A DNA stretch of 64,000 bases from Beduinella massiliensis (GCF_900199405.1 NZ_LT963430.1:248001-312000); one strand, 5' to 3'. Positions 17,367 to 26,360 are shown, counted from the stretch's first letter. Notes: generated by a model from the sequence alone, not told the origin. A program made the numbers and translations.

Positions 17367-18911
17367 ATGTTTCGGGTGTTTATCGTGGACGACGAAAAGC
17401 AGGCGCGAACGGGCCTGCGGGACTTCATGCCCTGGGCAGCGCTCGGGTGTGAGGTCTGCGGCGAGGCGGACGACGGGGAGACGGCGCTGGGGCCGATCCT
17501 CGATGAGAAGCCGGATATCCTGCTGACGGACGCGCGCATGAAGCGCATGGACGGCATCGAGCTGTCCCGGCGCGTCAAGCAGTTCCTGCCGGATACGCAG
17601 GTGATCTTCATCAGCGGATACAGCGACGCGGATTATCTTCAGCAGGCGCTGCGCATGGAGGCGGTGGACTACGTCTACAAGCCCGTCAACTTGCGCGAAC
17701 TTGGACGCACCATCGAGCGGGTCACCGGAAAGCTCGGAGAGCGGGCGCGCGAGCAGGACGAGCGGCGCAGGATGCGCGAGCAGCTCGAAAAGAGCATGCC
17801 GCTTCTGCGGGAAAAGTTTTTTATCGACTGGTTTGACGGGCAATACGATCAGGAACAGCTGCGCGAGCAAATGGCATTTCTGCAGATCTCCCTGCCGCAG
17901 GGGCCGCTGCTGCCGGTGGTGCTCTGCCTGGACCGGGGACGCGGGGATACGCCGCAGGAACACGAGATGAGCCTGCTTTCGCTTGAGCGCTTGGTGCGGG
18001 GGCTGTTCAAGGCGGCTGTCTGCGCGCGCTGGCAGCACGCGCTCGTGGCGCTCTTTTCAAACGCCGACGGATCGGAGGCCGCACGGCGTGCGGAGGAGAT
18101 TGCGCGTCAGGCGAGAACGCGGGGGCAAAGCGTGTGGGCGGGCGTCGCGGATGCGCCGGTCGAACCGGACGAGCTGTGCGTAGGCGTCCGCCGCGCGCGC
18201 GACGCGGCGGACCGGCGCTTTTTCGAACCCGACCGGCCCGTCTTCATCTGGAGTGAAGCGGAGGAAGCGGACGGGCGGAAAAGACCGGGCGCCTTTGACG
18301 CCCGGCGTTTGGCGCTGCGCGTCGCGGACGGGCTGGAGACGGGTCAAACGCTGGAGGCTGCGCTTCGGCGCGCCGGGCAGGGGCGCACCATCGATCAAGT
18401 GCGCGGCGCGTGCATCCTGCTGACGCAGGAATTGTGCGAGCGTTGCCTATGCGCGGACATTTCGCGCAGGGGCGTGGCGCTTTGCGCGCGCATCCCGGAA
18501 ATGGATACGCAGCAGGCGCTTTTCGGGGCAGTGCTCGCCTTTGCACAGCTTTGCGTACGGGCGGAAAAGGAAGCGGGCGCGGAGCAGGGGGACAGCGTAT
18601 CCGCCGCGGTGCTGAAGATTTTGCAGATGCGCTATGCGCAGCGCCTCACGATTGAAGATTTAGCGCGCGAGGTACACCTGTCGGCCAGCTATCTGAGCGT
18701 GCGGTTCAAGCAGGAGACGGGGGAAACCATTCTCGACAGCCTGACGCGCATCCGGATGGAACATGCCCGCCTGCTTCTGGAGCGCGGCGAGCTCACGGTC
18801 TATCAGGCGGCGGAGGCGGCGGGCTATACGGACGCGGCATACTTCACCCGCATGTTCAAAAGAACGTTCGGCATGACGCCGGCGGAATACCGGAGGCGAG
18901 AGGTCAGATGA
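17367..18911 (+). CDS. Response regulator with AraC-type DNA-binding domain (YesN family)
   Basis: 514 residues if started at the ATG at 17367, which has GGCGGAGGG six bases upstream; ATGs at 17349 and 17361 are in frame but worse placed. The receiver domain shows the acidic pair in VFIVDDE (Asp8/9), the phospho-acceptor in LLTDARMKRMDG (Asp55) and the Lys in YVYKPVN (Lys105). A long middle region follows, then two helix-turn-helix motifs (IEDLAREVHLSASYLSVRFKQ; VYQAAEAAGYTDAAYFTRMFKR). It overlaps the kinase gene by 4 bp (ATGA), so kinase and regulator are made together and probably control the importer downstream. Confidence 0.93.
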   Translation: MFRVFIVDDEKQARTGLRDFMPWAALGCEVCGEADDGETALGPILDEKPDILLTDARMKRMDGIELSRRVKQFLPDTQVIFISGYSDADYLQQALRMEAVDYVYKPVNLRELGRTIERVTGKLGERAREQDERRRMREQLEKSMPLLREKFFIDWFDGQYDQEQLREQMAFLQISLPQGPLLPVVLCLDRGRGDTPQEHEMSLLSLERLVRGLFKAAVCARWQHALVALFSNADGSEAARRAEEIARQARTRGQSVWAGVADAPVEPDELCVGVRRARDAADRRFFEPDRPVFIWSEAEEADGRKRPGAFDARRLALRVADGLETGQTLEAALRRAGQGRTIDQVRGACILLTQELCERCLCADISRRGVALCARIPEMDTQQALFGAVLAFAQLCVRAEKEAGAEQGDSVSAAVLKILQMRYAQRLTIEDLAREVHLSASYLSVRFKQETGETILDSLTRIRMEHARLLLERGELTVYQAAEAAGYTDAAYFTRMFKRTFGMTPAEYRRREVR

Positions 18912-20596
18912 AGAGACGGACGCTGGCCGCGCTCGTCGCGGTCTTCTCGCTCTTGCTCCTTTGCGGCATCGTCGGAAGCCTGAAGTTGAACGAGGCGATG
19001 AGCAGGCAGGCTGAGGACGAGGTCATTCAGACCCTGCGCCAGGCGCTCCACCAATCGGTACTCAACCTGAACGACCGCATGCAGGCGGTGGAGGACGCTT
19101 CCCTGCTTCTGATGCTGGACGAGCGCACGCAAACCATGCTCGCAAGAACCCCGGCGCAGGACGACATGGAAACTGCGATGGGCGATCTGGAGAACCTGCG
19201 CACCCTGTTTGAACCGGTGCTGTTGCGGGAAGATATCGCGCAGGTGCGCATGTACCTGCCCGACGAACGCATTCTCTCGCGCGAGAAGATCAACTTTTTT
19301 CCCCTCTCCAAGTTTGAAGGGACGGATGCGTGCACAAGGCTGCTGGCAGGGGACGCGCGGACGCTTTGGCTGGCGCAGGGGGAGACCCTCGCTTTTGCGC
19401 GTGCGATGCGAAGCCCGCACGACTACGACGCTGTCAGCGGATACCTGATTGCCTATATGCCCGCCAAGGTGCTCAGGGAGGTGCTGGCGGAGTTTCAGCT
19501 CTCTGAGGGCGTTCAGCTCCTCCTGCTCGACGAGCAGGGCAACTGCGCGCTGAGCCGGGACGGCCTCGCGCCGGACGATGCGATGCTGGAGCGTACGTTT
19601 GGCCAAACGCAGGCGGTGGAGCGCTTTGCGGAGGAAGGCGTCGTCTCCATTCAGGAGGCGCTGCTGCCCGTGGGCTGGCGCGTGCTGATGGCGGTGCCGG
19701 AGAAAGCGCTGATCGCCAACCACACGCTGCTGCGCAACGCGAACGCGCTGCTCTTCGTAGCCGTGCTGCTGATCGCCTGTATCGGCGTTTCCTGCCTGGT
19801 GTTCGTATTCTATACGCACGGGGTGAACGAGCACATCCGCGCGCTCAACCGCACGCTCGCCCGCGAGGGCATCCGCGGGTTTCAGGCCGACAGCGGGCGC
19901 CGGGACATCTACTTTCTGGAACAGGGGCTTTGCGAGCTGGTGGAGACGATGCGCCGCACGACAGAGGAAAGCTATCGGGTGAGGCTCCGCGAGCGGGAGG
20001 CGGTCTTCCGCGCGCTGCAGGCGCAGATCAACCCGCACTTCCTCTACAACACCCTGGACACGATCCACTGGATGGCACTGCGCCACGGCGCGCAGGACAT
20101 CGCGGACGTGCTCGATTCGCTTGCGCGCTACTTCCGCCTGAGCCTCAGCGGCGGCAAGGACATCGTGCCCCTGCGCACGGAAATAGAGATCGTGCGCGCG
20201 TACCTGGAAATTCAGCTCGTGCGTTTCGACGGCGGATTTCGCGTGGACTGGCGGGTGGAGGAGGCGGCGCTTGCCTGCACGCTGCCCAAACTGACGCTTC
20301 AGCCCATCGTGGAAAACGCCGTGCTCCACGGCATCCGCAGGCGCGAGGAGGAGACCGGCGGACAGATCACCATCGAGGCGGCGCTGCGCGGGGAAGCGCT
20401 TTGCCTATGCGTGATGGACAACGGGCCCGGACTCACGCAAAGCGGGACGGACAAGCAGACGGACGAGGGGGGATACGGACTCAGGAACATCCGGGACCGC
20501 CTGGACTTCTTCACGAACGGTCATTTTGAGTTTACCGTTCAGGAGGGACGCGGCGGCGGGGTTCGCGTGTGCATGAGCCTGCCGGTACGGGAATGA
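18908..20596 (+). CDS. Sensor histidine kinase, YesM family
   Basis: 562 residues: membrane helix 1 at about residues 6-24, an extracellular sensing region, helix 2 near 277-302 (LLFVAVLLIACIGVSCLVF), a HAMP-like linker, then the His_kinase motif QINPHFLYNTLD with the phospho-His near residue 377. The ATP-binding part has the N box PIVENAVLHGI, the G1 box MDNGPGL and the G2 box GGYGLRNIRDRL. It should detect a sugar-type cue outside the cell or the loaded binding protein and phosphorylate the YesN-like partner. Confidence 0.93.
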   Translation: MKRRTLAALVAVFSLLLLCGIVGSLKLNEAMSRQAEDEVIQTLRQALHQSVLNLNDRMQAVEDASLLLMLDERTQTMLARTPAQDDMETAMGDLENLRTLFEPVLLREDIAQVRMYLPDERILSREKINFFPLSKFEGTDACTRLLAGDARTLWLAQGETLAFARAMRSPHDYDAVSGYLIAYMPAKVLREVLAEFQLSEGVQLLLLDEQGNCALSRDGLAPDDAMLERTFGQTQAVERFAEEGVVSIQEALLPVGWRVLMAVPEKALIANHTLLRNANALLFVAVLLIACIGVSCLVFVFYTHGVNEHIRALNRTLAREGIRGFQADSGRRDIYFLEQGLCELVETMRRTTEESYRVRLREREAVFRALQAQINPHFLYNTLDTIHWMALRHGAQDIADVLDSLARYFRLSLSGGKDIVPLRTEIEIVRAYLEIQLVRFDGGFRVDWRVEEAALACTLPKLTLQPIVENAVLHGIRRREEETGGQITIEAALRGEALCLCVMDNGPGLTQSGTDKQTDEGGYGLRNIRDRLDFFTNGHFEFTVQEGRGGGVRVCMSLPVRE

Positions 20597-20727
20597 ACGG
20601 AAAGAGAAGAGGATTGTCCAAGAAATCGAAGGATCGTCCCCTGTCCCGCGGGCGCTTTCCCGTGATAAGATGAGCGCACAGTGAGGGTGCGCCTAGGAGA
20701 GAGGGCCGCCCGCGAGGAGGAGACGGC

Positions 20728-21663
20728 ATGCGGAATCTCAGAAGACAGCGCCTTGGCGCGTACCTCAGGGAAAACTGGTGCCTGTACGCCATGTCGCTTC
20801 CCGGGCTGCTGTTCCTGATCGTTTACAAGTTTACACCGCTGTACGGGCTGACGCTGGCCTTTAAAGACTACAACATGTTCGCGGGAAACGGGCTGCTGGA
20901 CTCGCTGGTGAAGAGCGAGTGGGTCGGGCTGACGCACTTTGAGCGCATCTTCTCAAGTCCGCAATTCGGCCAGCTGCTCACGAACACGCTGCTCATCAGC
21001 ATCTACAAGATCGTGCTGCTCTTTCCGCTGCCCATCCTGCTCGCCGTTCTGATGAACGAGATGCGCGGGAGCCTGTACAAGCGGACGGTACAGACGATCA
21101 TCTACCTGCCGCACTTTCTCTCGTGGATCATCATCTACGGCATCTTCTTTACGCTGCTCGCCTCCGACGGCATGGTGAACCAGGCGCTGAAAGCGCTGGG
21201 CCTGTCGCCCGTCCTGTTCTTCAGCGATCCGCACGTCTTCCGCTCCGTGCTCGTGGCGACAGAGGGATGGAAGGAAACGGGCTGGGGCACCATCGTCTAC
21301 CTCGCGGCCCTGACCTCCATCGACCCTGCGCTTTACGAGGCGGCGGTCATGGACGGCGCGAACCGCTGGCAGCGGATGCGCCACGTCACCTGGCCCGGGC
21401 TCGTGCCGGTGGTGGCGATGATGCTGCTGCTTCGCGTGGGCAACATCCTATCCGCGGGTTACGAGCAGATCCTGGTCATGTACAACCCCGCCGTCTACAG
21501 CGTGGCGGATATCATCCAGACCTACGTTTACCGCATCGGCCTGGGTCAGATGGATTTTTCCACCGGTACGGCAATGGGCATGTTTGAATCGGTCGTCGGC
21601 TTCGCGCTGGTCGTCGCGGCCAACGCGGTCAGCCGCCGGTTCTTTGAAAGGAGCCTGTGGTGA
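20728..21663 (+). CDS. ABC transporter permease, LplB family
   Basis: 311 residues; ATG behind GAGGAGGAGACGG. Six hydrophobic helices, the N-terminal YGLTLAFKDYN signature and the coupling loop YEAAVMDGANRWQRMRHVTWPGL mark it as an LplB-type sugar permease. Its stop codon overlaps the ATG of the next permease by one base. It is a paralogue of the permease at 2198-3124 in a separate importer. Confidence 0.92.
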   Translation: MRNLRRQRLGAYLRENWCLYAMSLPGLLFLIVYKFTPLYGLTLAFKDYNMFAGNGLLDSLVKSEWVGLTHFERIFSSPQFGQLLTNTLLISIYKIVLLFPLPILLAVLMNEMRGSLYKRTVQTIIYLPHFLSWIIIYGIFFTLLASDGMVNQALKALGLSPVLFFSDPHVFRSVLVATEGWKETGWGTIVYLAALTSIDPALYEAAVMDGANRWQRMRHVTWPGLVPVVAMMLLLRVGNILSAGYEQILVMYNPAVYSVADIIQTYVYRIGLGQMDFSTGTAMGMFESVVGFALVVAANAVSRRFFERSLW

Positions 21664-22547
21664 TGATCAAGTTCAACGCGCCGCCGCGCCGGGAGGGGCG
21701 CCGCGTCTTTCAGGCGGCCAACAACGTCTTCTTCCTCGCCGTCGCGCTCGTGTGCCTGCTGCCCTACCTGCACCTAATCGCCAAATCCTTTTCCGGCAAC
21801 TTTGCGGTCGTTGCGGGGAAGGTGGGCTTCTGGCCGGTGGACTTCCAACTGGACGTGTACGGTTACGTCGTCCGCAACGGCGTGTTCTGGCAGGCGTTTC
21901 GCAACAGCGTGCTGATCACGGTCCTGGGAACGATCGCCTCGATGGCCGTGACCGTGCTCGCCGCCTATCCGCTCTCCAAGCCGGACTTTCGGGGGCGGAG
22001 GCTGATCCTGCTGCTGTACGTTTTCAGCATGCTGTTCTACGGGGGAACCATCCCGATCTACATCCTGATGCAGTCGCTCCGCCTGCTCAACACGCTTTGG
22101 GCGATGATCATCCCCTTTCTGGTGACGCAGTTCAACCTCTTCGTCATGAAGACGTTCTTCGAGGGGATCCCCCCGGCGATCGAGGAGTCGGCAAAGATCG
22201 ACGGCGCGGGGCAGATGCGCATCCTGCTGTGCATCGTGCTGCCGCTCTCGCTGCCGTCGCTCGCGACCATCGCGCTCTTTTACGCGGTCAATTACTGGAA
22301 CGGTTTTTACCATGCGATGCTGTTCGTGAACAAGCAGGACGTCAAACCCCTGCAGCTCTACCTGTACGAGATGATCGGCGCCGCAGCCAACACCTCGGAG
22401 TTGGATCCGGAGGCGGCGATGAGCATCTCTTCGGGCGGCGTGCAGGCCGCATCGATCGTGCTGGGCACGCTGCCCATCGTGCTGCTCTATCCGTTCGCCC
22501 AGAAGTATTTCGTTCATGGACTGACGATCGGCTCTGTGAAGGGCTGA
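21663..22547 (+). CDS. ABC transporter permease, YtcP/LplC family
   Basis: 294 residues from the ATG at 21663, which shares its first base with the previous stop; in-frame GTGs at 21657 and 21660 are also possible, all served by GAAAGGAG. The loop EESAKIDGAGQMRILLCIVLPLSLP and the ending QKYFVHGLTIGSVKG are diagnostic. It pairs with the preceding permease. No ATPase gene lies in this cluster, so a shared ATPase encoded elsewhere is likely. Confidence 0.92.
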   Translation: MIKFNAPPRREGRRVFQAANNVFFLAVALVCLLPYLHLIAKSFSGNFAVVAGKVGFWPVDFQLDVYGYVVRNGVFWQAFRNSVLITVLGTIASMAVTVLAAYPLSKPDFRGRRLILLLYVFSMLFYGGTIPIYILMQSLRLLNTLWAMIIPFLVTQFNLFVMKTFFEGIPPAIEESAKIDGAGQMRILLCIVLPLSLPSLATIALFYAVNYWNGFYHAMLFVNKQDVKPLQLYLYEMIGAAANTSELDPEAAMSISSGGVQAASIVLGTLPIVLLYPFAQKYFVHGLTIGSVKG

Positions 22548-22593
22548 TGGTAGCGCCTGAATGAAAATAAAAAAACGCAGGAGGGATGACACA

Positions 22594-24051
22594 ATGAGGA
22601 AACCGAAAATTCTGGCTTTGGCGCTTGCGATGCTCTTAACGCTTGCGCTCACGGGAACCGCGTTTTCGGAGGACCGGCCAGTGCTCAAGGTGTTGGGCGG
22701 ATTCGTCGCGAACATGGACCCCAACGACGACCCGACCCAGGCCGCGATCGAGGAGCGCACGGGCTACAGGTGCGAATACGCGATGCTCCCCCAGGACAAT
22801 CCGGAGCAGAAGCTCAACATGGAGATCGCTTCCGGAACGCCCTACGACATCCTGATGATTTCGCCGGACATGTTCCGCATGCTCGCCAAGCAGAACGCGC
22901 TGCTCCCGCTGGATGACCTGCTCGCCACGGACGGCGCGAACCTGCTCGCCTCCATCGGCGAGGAAACCTGGGAGCTGGGACGCTTTGAAGGGGAGACCTA
23001 CGGCATCCCGATGATGAACGAGCGTCCGAACATCGAGAACACGATCCTCATGCGTCAGGACGTGCTGGATGAACTGGGGCTCGCCGTGCCCACGACGCCG
23101 GAGGAATTCCGCGATGTGCTGCGCGCGGTCAAGGAAAAGAAGCCGGACATGATTCCCTACTCGGCGCACACGAACATCTACAGCGAGACGCTGATATCGG
23201 GCTTCGGCTTCTACTTTAACTGGAACGAGCGGGACGGCAAAATCGTGAACCGCGTGGACCTGCCGGAGTACCGGGAATACCTGTCCTATATGCGCGGGCT
23301 GTACGAGGAGGGGCTGATCGACCCGGACCTGGCGATCAACAAGAGCGTCAACATGAACGAAAAGTTTGCCTCAGGAAAGGTGTTCTCCATTCCGTCCAAC
23401 TGGAATGACGCATCGATTCAGGTGCCGGCGCTTTACGCGAACGTGCCTGAGGCGAAGGTGACTTACGTGCTGCCGCTGAAGGACGAGAACGGCGAGGCGA
23501 AGATTCGCGCCAACCGCTACCTGAACAAGGTGACGGCGATTCCCAAGTCCGCGGAGCACCCGCTGGACGCGGTAAAGTTCATGAATGCGAAGCTTGATCC
23601 GGAGACGTTCGTCTACATCACCTTGGGTACGGAGGGCGAGACGTTCACCGTGACGGACGGCAACCAGTACGAGCCGATCATGCCGATCTTTTCGGAGCTG
23701 CGCAACAACGCATGGTGGTACCTGAACGGCATCGACGAAGTGAAGTACGCGGACATGTGGCTCGCGCGCACCCGCCGCAACGCGGAACTGGGCAAGGCGT
23801 TCGACGCGATCAACGCGGAGTACGACCGTTACGCGGCGATCGATCCCACGGCGAAGATGCCTACGCTCGATCCGGTCGCGAAGTATCAGCAGGCGCTCAA
23901 GAAGGCGCTGGACGACTACGAAATCAAGGCGGTCGTCGGCGTGGAGAGCCTGGACAATTATGACAGCTTCCTCAGCCAGTGGAAGAAGGACGGCGGCCAG
24001 GACATGATCGACGCGGTAGGCGAATGGTATGCCGAAGAAAAGGCGGAATAA
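22594..24051 (+). CDS. Extracellular solute-binding protein of the second sugar importer
   Basis: 485 residues from ATG 22594, chosen over ATG 22561 because GCAGGAGGG lies 9 bases upstream and the protein then begins with a normal signal peptide (MRKPKILALALAMLL, cleavage near TAFS-ED). As in the first binding protein, no lipobox Cys is seen. The body (TPYDILMISPDMFRMLAKQ; GEETYGIPMMN-like stretch; YLSYMRGLYEEGLIDPDLAI) is typical of family 1 sugar-binding proteins linked to LplB-type permeases. The ligand is unknown. Confidence 0.88.
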   Translation: MRKPKILALALAMLLTLALTGTAFSEDRPVLKVLGGFVANMDPNDDPTQAAIEERTGYRCEYAMLPQDNPEQKLNMEIASGTPYDILMISPDMFRMLAKQNALLPLDDLLATDGANLLASIGEETWELGRFEGETYGIPMMNERPNIENTILMRQDVLDELGLAVPTTPEEFRDVLRAVKEKKPDMIPYSAHTNIYSETLISGFGFYFNWNERDGKIVNRVDLPEYREYLSYMRGLYEEGLIDPDLAINKSVNMNEKFASGKVFSIPSNWNDASIQVPALYANVPEAKVTYVLPLKDENGEAKIRANRYLNKVTAIPKSAEHPLDAVKFMNAKLDPETFVYITLGTEGETFTVTDGNQYEPIMPIFSELRNNAWWYLNGIDEVKYADMWLARTRRNAELGKAFDAINAEYDRYAAIDPTAKMPTLDPVAKYQQALKKALDDYEIKAVVGVESLDNYDSFLSQWKKDGGQDMIDAVGEWYAEEKAE

Positions 24052-24056
24052 AAAGC

Positions 24057-24088
24057 GGGGGCGCGGCGGGGACACGCCGCGCCCCCTT
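24057..24088 (+). terminator. Strong hairpin between binding-protein and oxidoreductase genes
   Basis: A 12-bp perfect stem, GGGGGCGCGGCG (24057-24068) and CGCCGCGCCCCC (24075-24086), has a 6-nt loop and a short TTT. It sits in the 59-bp gap before the FAD protein and should reduce read-through into it. Confidence 0.7.
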
Positions 24089-24110
24089 TGGATACGGGGA
24101 GGAACGAGCC

Positions 24111-25397
24111 ATGCATTATGACGTGGAAATTCCGGAAATGACGTCCTGCGACGTGCTCGTCTGCGGCGCGGGGCCGTCGGGCATCGCAGCGGCAGTCAGC
24201 GCCGCGCGTCAGGGACTTGACACCGTGCTGCTGGAGCGCTACGGCTCGGTGGGCGGGTGCCTGACGATGGCAAACGTGACGACGCTGATGGGCAGCGCTA
24301 CGCCGGGCGGCATCTGGCAGGAGGTCATGCGCCTGTTGGAGGCGCCCGACGGAGGCACGGCGGTGGACCCGGAGTCGGCGAAGGGACGGCTGCTGGATCT
24401 GGTGACGGAGGCCGGCGTCAGGCTCTACCTGCAGACGCCCATCGTGGACGCAATCTGTCGGGACGGCGCGGCCGAGGGCGTGGTCGCCCTCACACAGGAG
24501 GGCCCCGCGGCGGTTCGGGCACGGCGCGTCATCGACGCTACGGGCGACGGCTACGTGGCGGCGCGCGCCGGGGGAGAGGTCATGATCGGCCGGGAAGAAG
24601 ACGGCCTGGTACAGCCAGTGAGCCTGATGTACCATATCGAGGGCGTCGATCCCGCCTGCACGCTCGTATGCCGTCATGAGGAGGACGACACCCTGCTTCC
24701 GGGGGGAGAAAGCTATCTGTCGCTGTGTGCGCGGGCGGCCAGAAATGGAGAACTGCCGCCGCATGTGACGATCGTGCGGCTGTATCCGTGCTTAAAGCGG
24801 GGGGAATATCTCGTCAATGCGACGCAGCTTGGCGGCGTGCGCACGCTCGAAAACGGCGACCTGACGCGCGCGGAAAGCGCGCTGCGATCGCAGATGGAGC
24901 AGGTGAACGCCTTCCTGCGCGCGCATGTTCCGGGCTTTAAGCAGGCGCGCACCCGCATTTCCGCCTCGACGCTAGGCGTGCGTGAAAGCCGCAGGATGCG
25001 GGGGCGCTACGTGCTGGAGGCGGAAGATGTGCTTACAGGCAGCCGCTTCCCGGACGCCGTCGTGCACCGGGCAAATTTCCCGATTGACATCCACAACCCG
25101 ACGGGCGGAGGACAGGCGGAGCGGGAGGGGATTCCCTATCAGGCACAGGATTACGACATCCCCCTGCGCTGTCTGCAGCCTCTGGGCGTAGGCCATCTCG
25201 TGCTGTGCGGGCGCAACATCAGCGGAACGCACCGCGCGCATGCCTCCTACCGCGTGATGTGCATCGCCATGGCCGTGGGGCAGGCGGCGGCCATGACGGC
25301 AAAGGCGTCGCTGGATGCGGGGGTAGACGTCGCACAGGTAGACCCCGCGGCCGTGCAGCGGCTGCTGACGGAATGCGGATGCGATTTGTGGGGATGA
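24111..25397 (+). CDS. FAD-dependent oxidoreductase (FAD_oxidored/glucose-inhibited-like fold)
   Basis: 428 residues; ATG 24111 behind GGGGAGGAACG, which places the FAD-binding motif CDVLVCGAGPSGIAAAVSAA near the N-terminus as expected (GxGxxG). VIDATGDGYVAARAG and VLCGRNISGTHRAHASYRVM are typical of the PF12831 group. Such enzymes oxidise unknown small molecules and often sit in carbohydrate-use loci of gut Clostridia. Its position after the importer suggests it acts on the imported compound. No partner dehydrogenase is visible. Confidence 0.88.
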   Translation: MHYDVEIPEMTSCDVLVCGAGPSGIAAAVSAARQGLDTVLLERYGSVGGCLTMANVTTLMGSATPGGIWQEVMRLLEAPDGGTAVDPESAKGRLLDLVTEAGVRLYLQTPIVDAICRDGAAEGVVALTQEGPAAVRARRVIDATGDGYVAARAGGEVMIGREEDGLVQPVSLMYHIEGVDPACTLVCRHEEDDTLLPGGESYLSLCARAARNGELPPHVTIVRLYPCLKRGEYLVNATQLGGVRTLENGDLTRAESALRSQMEQVNAFLRAHVPGFKQARTRISASTLGVRESRRMRGRYVLEAEDVLTGSRFPDAVVHRANFPIDIHNPTGGGQAEREGIPYQAQDYDIPLRCLQPLGVGHLVLCGRNISGTHRAHASYRVMCIAMAVGQAAAMTAKASLDAGVDVAQVDPAAVQRLLTECGCDLWG

Positions 25398-25502
25398 AAA
25401 AGGGCGGGCCATCGGCGAAGCCGGTCGATACGACAGCAGAGGAGGGGCGGTTTCCCTTTCCTGTATCCCCCTTACATGACGATGCTGTGTCGGTCGTCTG
25501 GG

Positions 25503-25533
25503 CGTCCGCCGCTTGACAGCGGCGGACGTTTTT
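25503..25533 (+). terminator. Terminator hairpin whose loop is the next promoter's -35 box
   Basis: CGTCCGCCGC (25503-25512) and GCGGCGGACG (25519-25528) form a perfect 10-bp stem with loop TTGACA, followed by TTTTT. It is well placed to stop the oxidoreductase transcript. Confidence 0.8.
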
Positions 25534-25541
25534 GTTATAAT
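25513..25541 (+). promoter_or_regulatory. Consensus promoter of the DUF2325 gene
   Basis: TTGACA (25513-25518), a 17-bp spacer and TATAAT (25536-25541) match the sigma-A consensus perfectly. The -35 lies in the loop of the upstream terminator and the spacer contains its T-run. Confidence 0.92.
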
Positions 25542-25551
25542 CAACCCAGGG

Positions 25552-25598
25552 TTAGCGGATGCTAATTGTTTTTTAAGGAGGAAGTTAGCGGCGGCTAA
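25552..25598 (+). promoter_or_regulatory. Two TTAG-N6-CTAA operator boxes downstream of the promoter
   Basis: TTAGCGGATGCTAA (25552-25565) and TTAGCGGCGGCTAA (25585-25598) are palindromic, 33 bp apart, and lie where transcription should start and run. The same TTAG-N6-CTAA pattern recurs before feoA, pointing to the DtxR/MntR-family regulator encoded next door. Confidence 0.75.
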
Positions 25599-25621
25599 TT
25601 AAAAAACACGCAGGAGGTATT

Positions 25622-25831
25622 ATGCGCGCGGTCATCATCGGCAGGAACGAATGCATGCAGCGGCGATACATGGACGTCTGCAGGAAGTACGCCTGCGGGG
25701 CCAAGGCCTTCGCCCGCAAGACGGGCGGCATCGCGCGCGGGCTGGGCAACGCCGCTATGATCTTTCTGTGCATGGATGCCGTCTCGCACACCAAGGCGCA
25801 AAATGCCGCGCGCGAGGCGTTTTCCGGGTGA
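25622..25831 (+). CDS. DUF2325 domain protein, short form
   Basis: 69 residues; ATG with CAGGAGG 5 bases upstream. MRAVIIGRNECMQRRYMDVCRKY and the later MDAVSHTKAQNAAREA match the start and middle of DUF2325 proteins. Those are usually about 90-100 residues and end with a conserved His/Ser-rich segment after a short strand; that last part is absent here. The strong promoter and two metal-type operators tie it to the Feo regulon. The function of the family is unknown. Confidence 0.72.
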   Translation: MRAVIIGRNECMQRRYMDVCRKYACGAKAFARKTGGIARGLGNAAMIFLCMDAVSHTKAQNAAREAFSG

Positions 25832-25925
25832 AGATTTCAGCGCGCGCTTTTCATGGCGGGCGTAAGGGAAGGGCGGGTATTCCCCGAGCTCGGAGGGCAG
25901 CCTCCCCGGGGCGGCTTCCTCTGGA

Positions 25926-26315
25926 TCATACGCTGCGACCGCGATTCGGCTGCGCATGCTCTGCGTGCTCGCGGATCTTTTGAAACGTGATGTCGGACAG
26001 GTCGTGCTCTACGCGGCATGCGTCGCGCTGGGCCGTTTCTTCGTCCACCCCCAGGGCGATGAAATAGCGCGTGAGCAGCAAATGGCGCTCGTAGATGCGC
26101 TCGGCCACGGCGAGCCCCTTTTCCGTAAGCGTAATGTAGCCCTGGCGGTCTACCAGGATGTAGGCGTCTTCCTTTAAGAGGTTTACCGCGCGGCTGACGC
26201 TCGGCTTTGAAAAGCCTAGCGCGCCGGCGATGTCGATGGAGCGGACACCTCCCTGTTTCTTTTCAAGCATAAGGATGGTTTCCAGGTAGTTTTCGGCGGA
26301 CTCGTAGAGCTTCAA
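25926..26315 (-). CDS. DtxR/MntR-family metal-dependent transcriptional regulator
   Basis: 129 residues. The N-terminal winged helix (ESAENYLETILMLEKKQGGVRSIDIAGALGFSKPSVSRAVNLL, then YITLTEKG) and the following RHLLLTRYFIALGV...RDACRVEHDLS are characteristic of the family, including the Cys/Glu/His residues of the metal site in DACRVEH. The C-terminal SH3-like domain of full DtxR is missing, as in MntR-size members. It should repress feo genes when Fe(II) or Mn(II) is plentiful. It is divergent from feoA with a 199-bp shared control region. Confidence 0.9.
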   Translation of the reverse strand: MKLYESAENYLETILMLEKKQGGVRSIDIAGALGFSKPSVSRAVNLLKEDAYILVDRQGYITLTEKGLAVAERIYERHLLLTRYFIALGVDEETAQRDACRVEHDLSDITFQKIREHAEHAQPNRGRSV

Positions 26316-26346
26316 GCGGGACGCCTTCTTTCCGGTTTTGTCTTAT

Positions 26347-26360
26347 ATAGCATAAGCTAA
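26347..26360 (-). promoter_or_regulatory. Possible autoregulatory box of the metal regulator
   Basis: ATAG-CATAAG-CTAA differs from TTAG-N6-CTAA by one base and lies about 32 bp upstream of the regulator's start. It may allow self-control; the support is modest. Confidence 0.4.

Noticed and set aside
18824-20329. 501-codon minus-strand open frame opposite the sensor kinase
   Set aside because: Antisense to a complete YesM-type kinase; no domain, no plausible start.
25394-25516. Short frame starting MKKGGPSAKPV after the oxidoreductase
   Set aside because: It overlaps the terminator, has no ribosome site of its own and resembles no protein.
25651-25983. Continuation of the DUF2325 protein in another frame
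   Set aside because: The alternative frame after 25,830 gives GIPRARRAASPGRL, only faintly like the missing C-terminus; not enough to call a frameshift.
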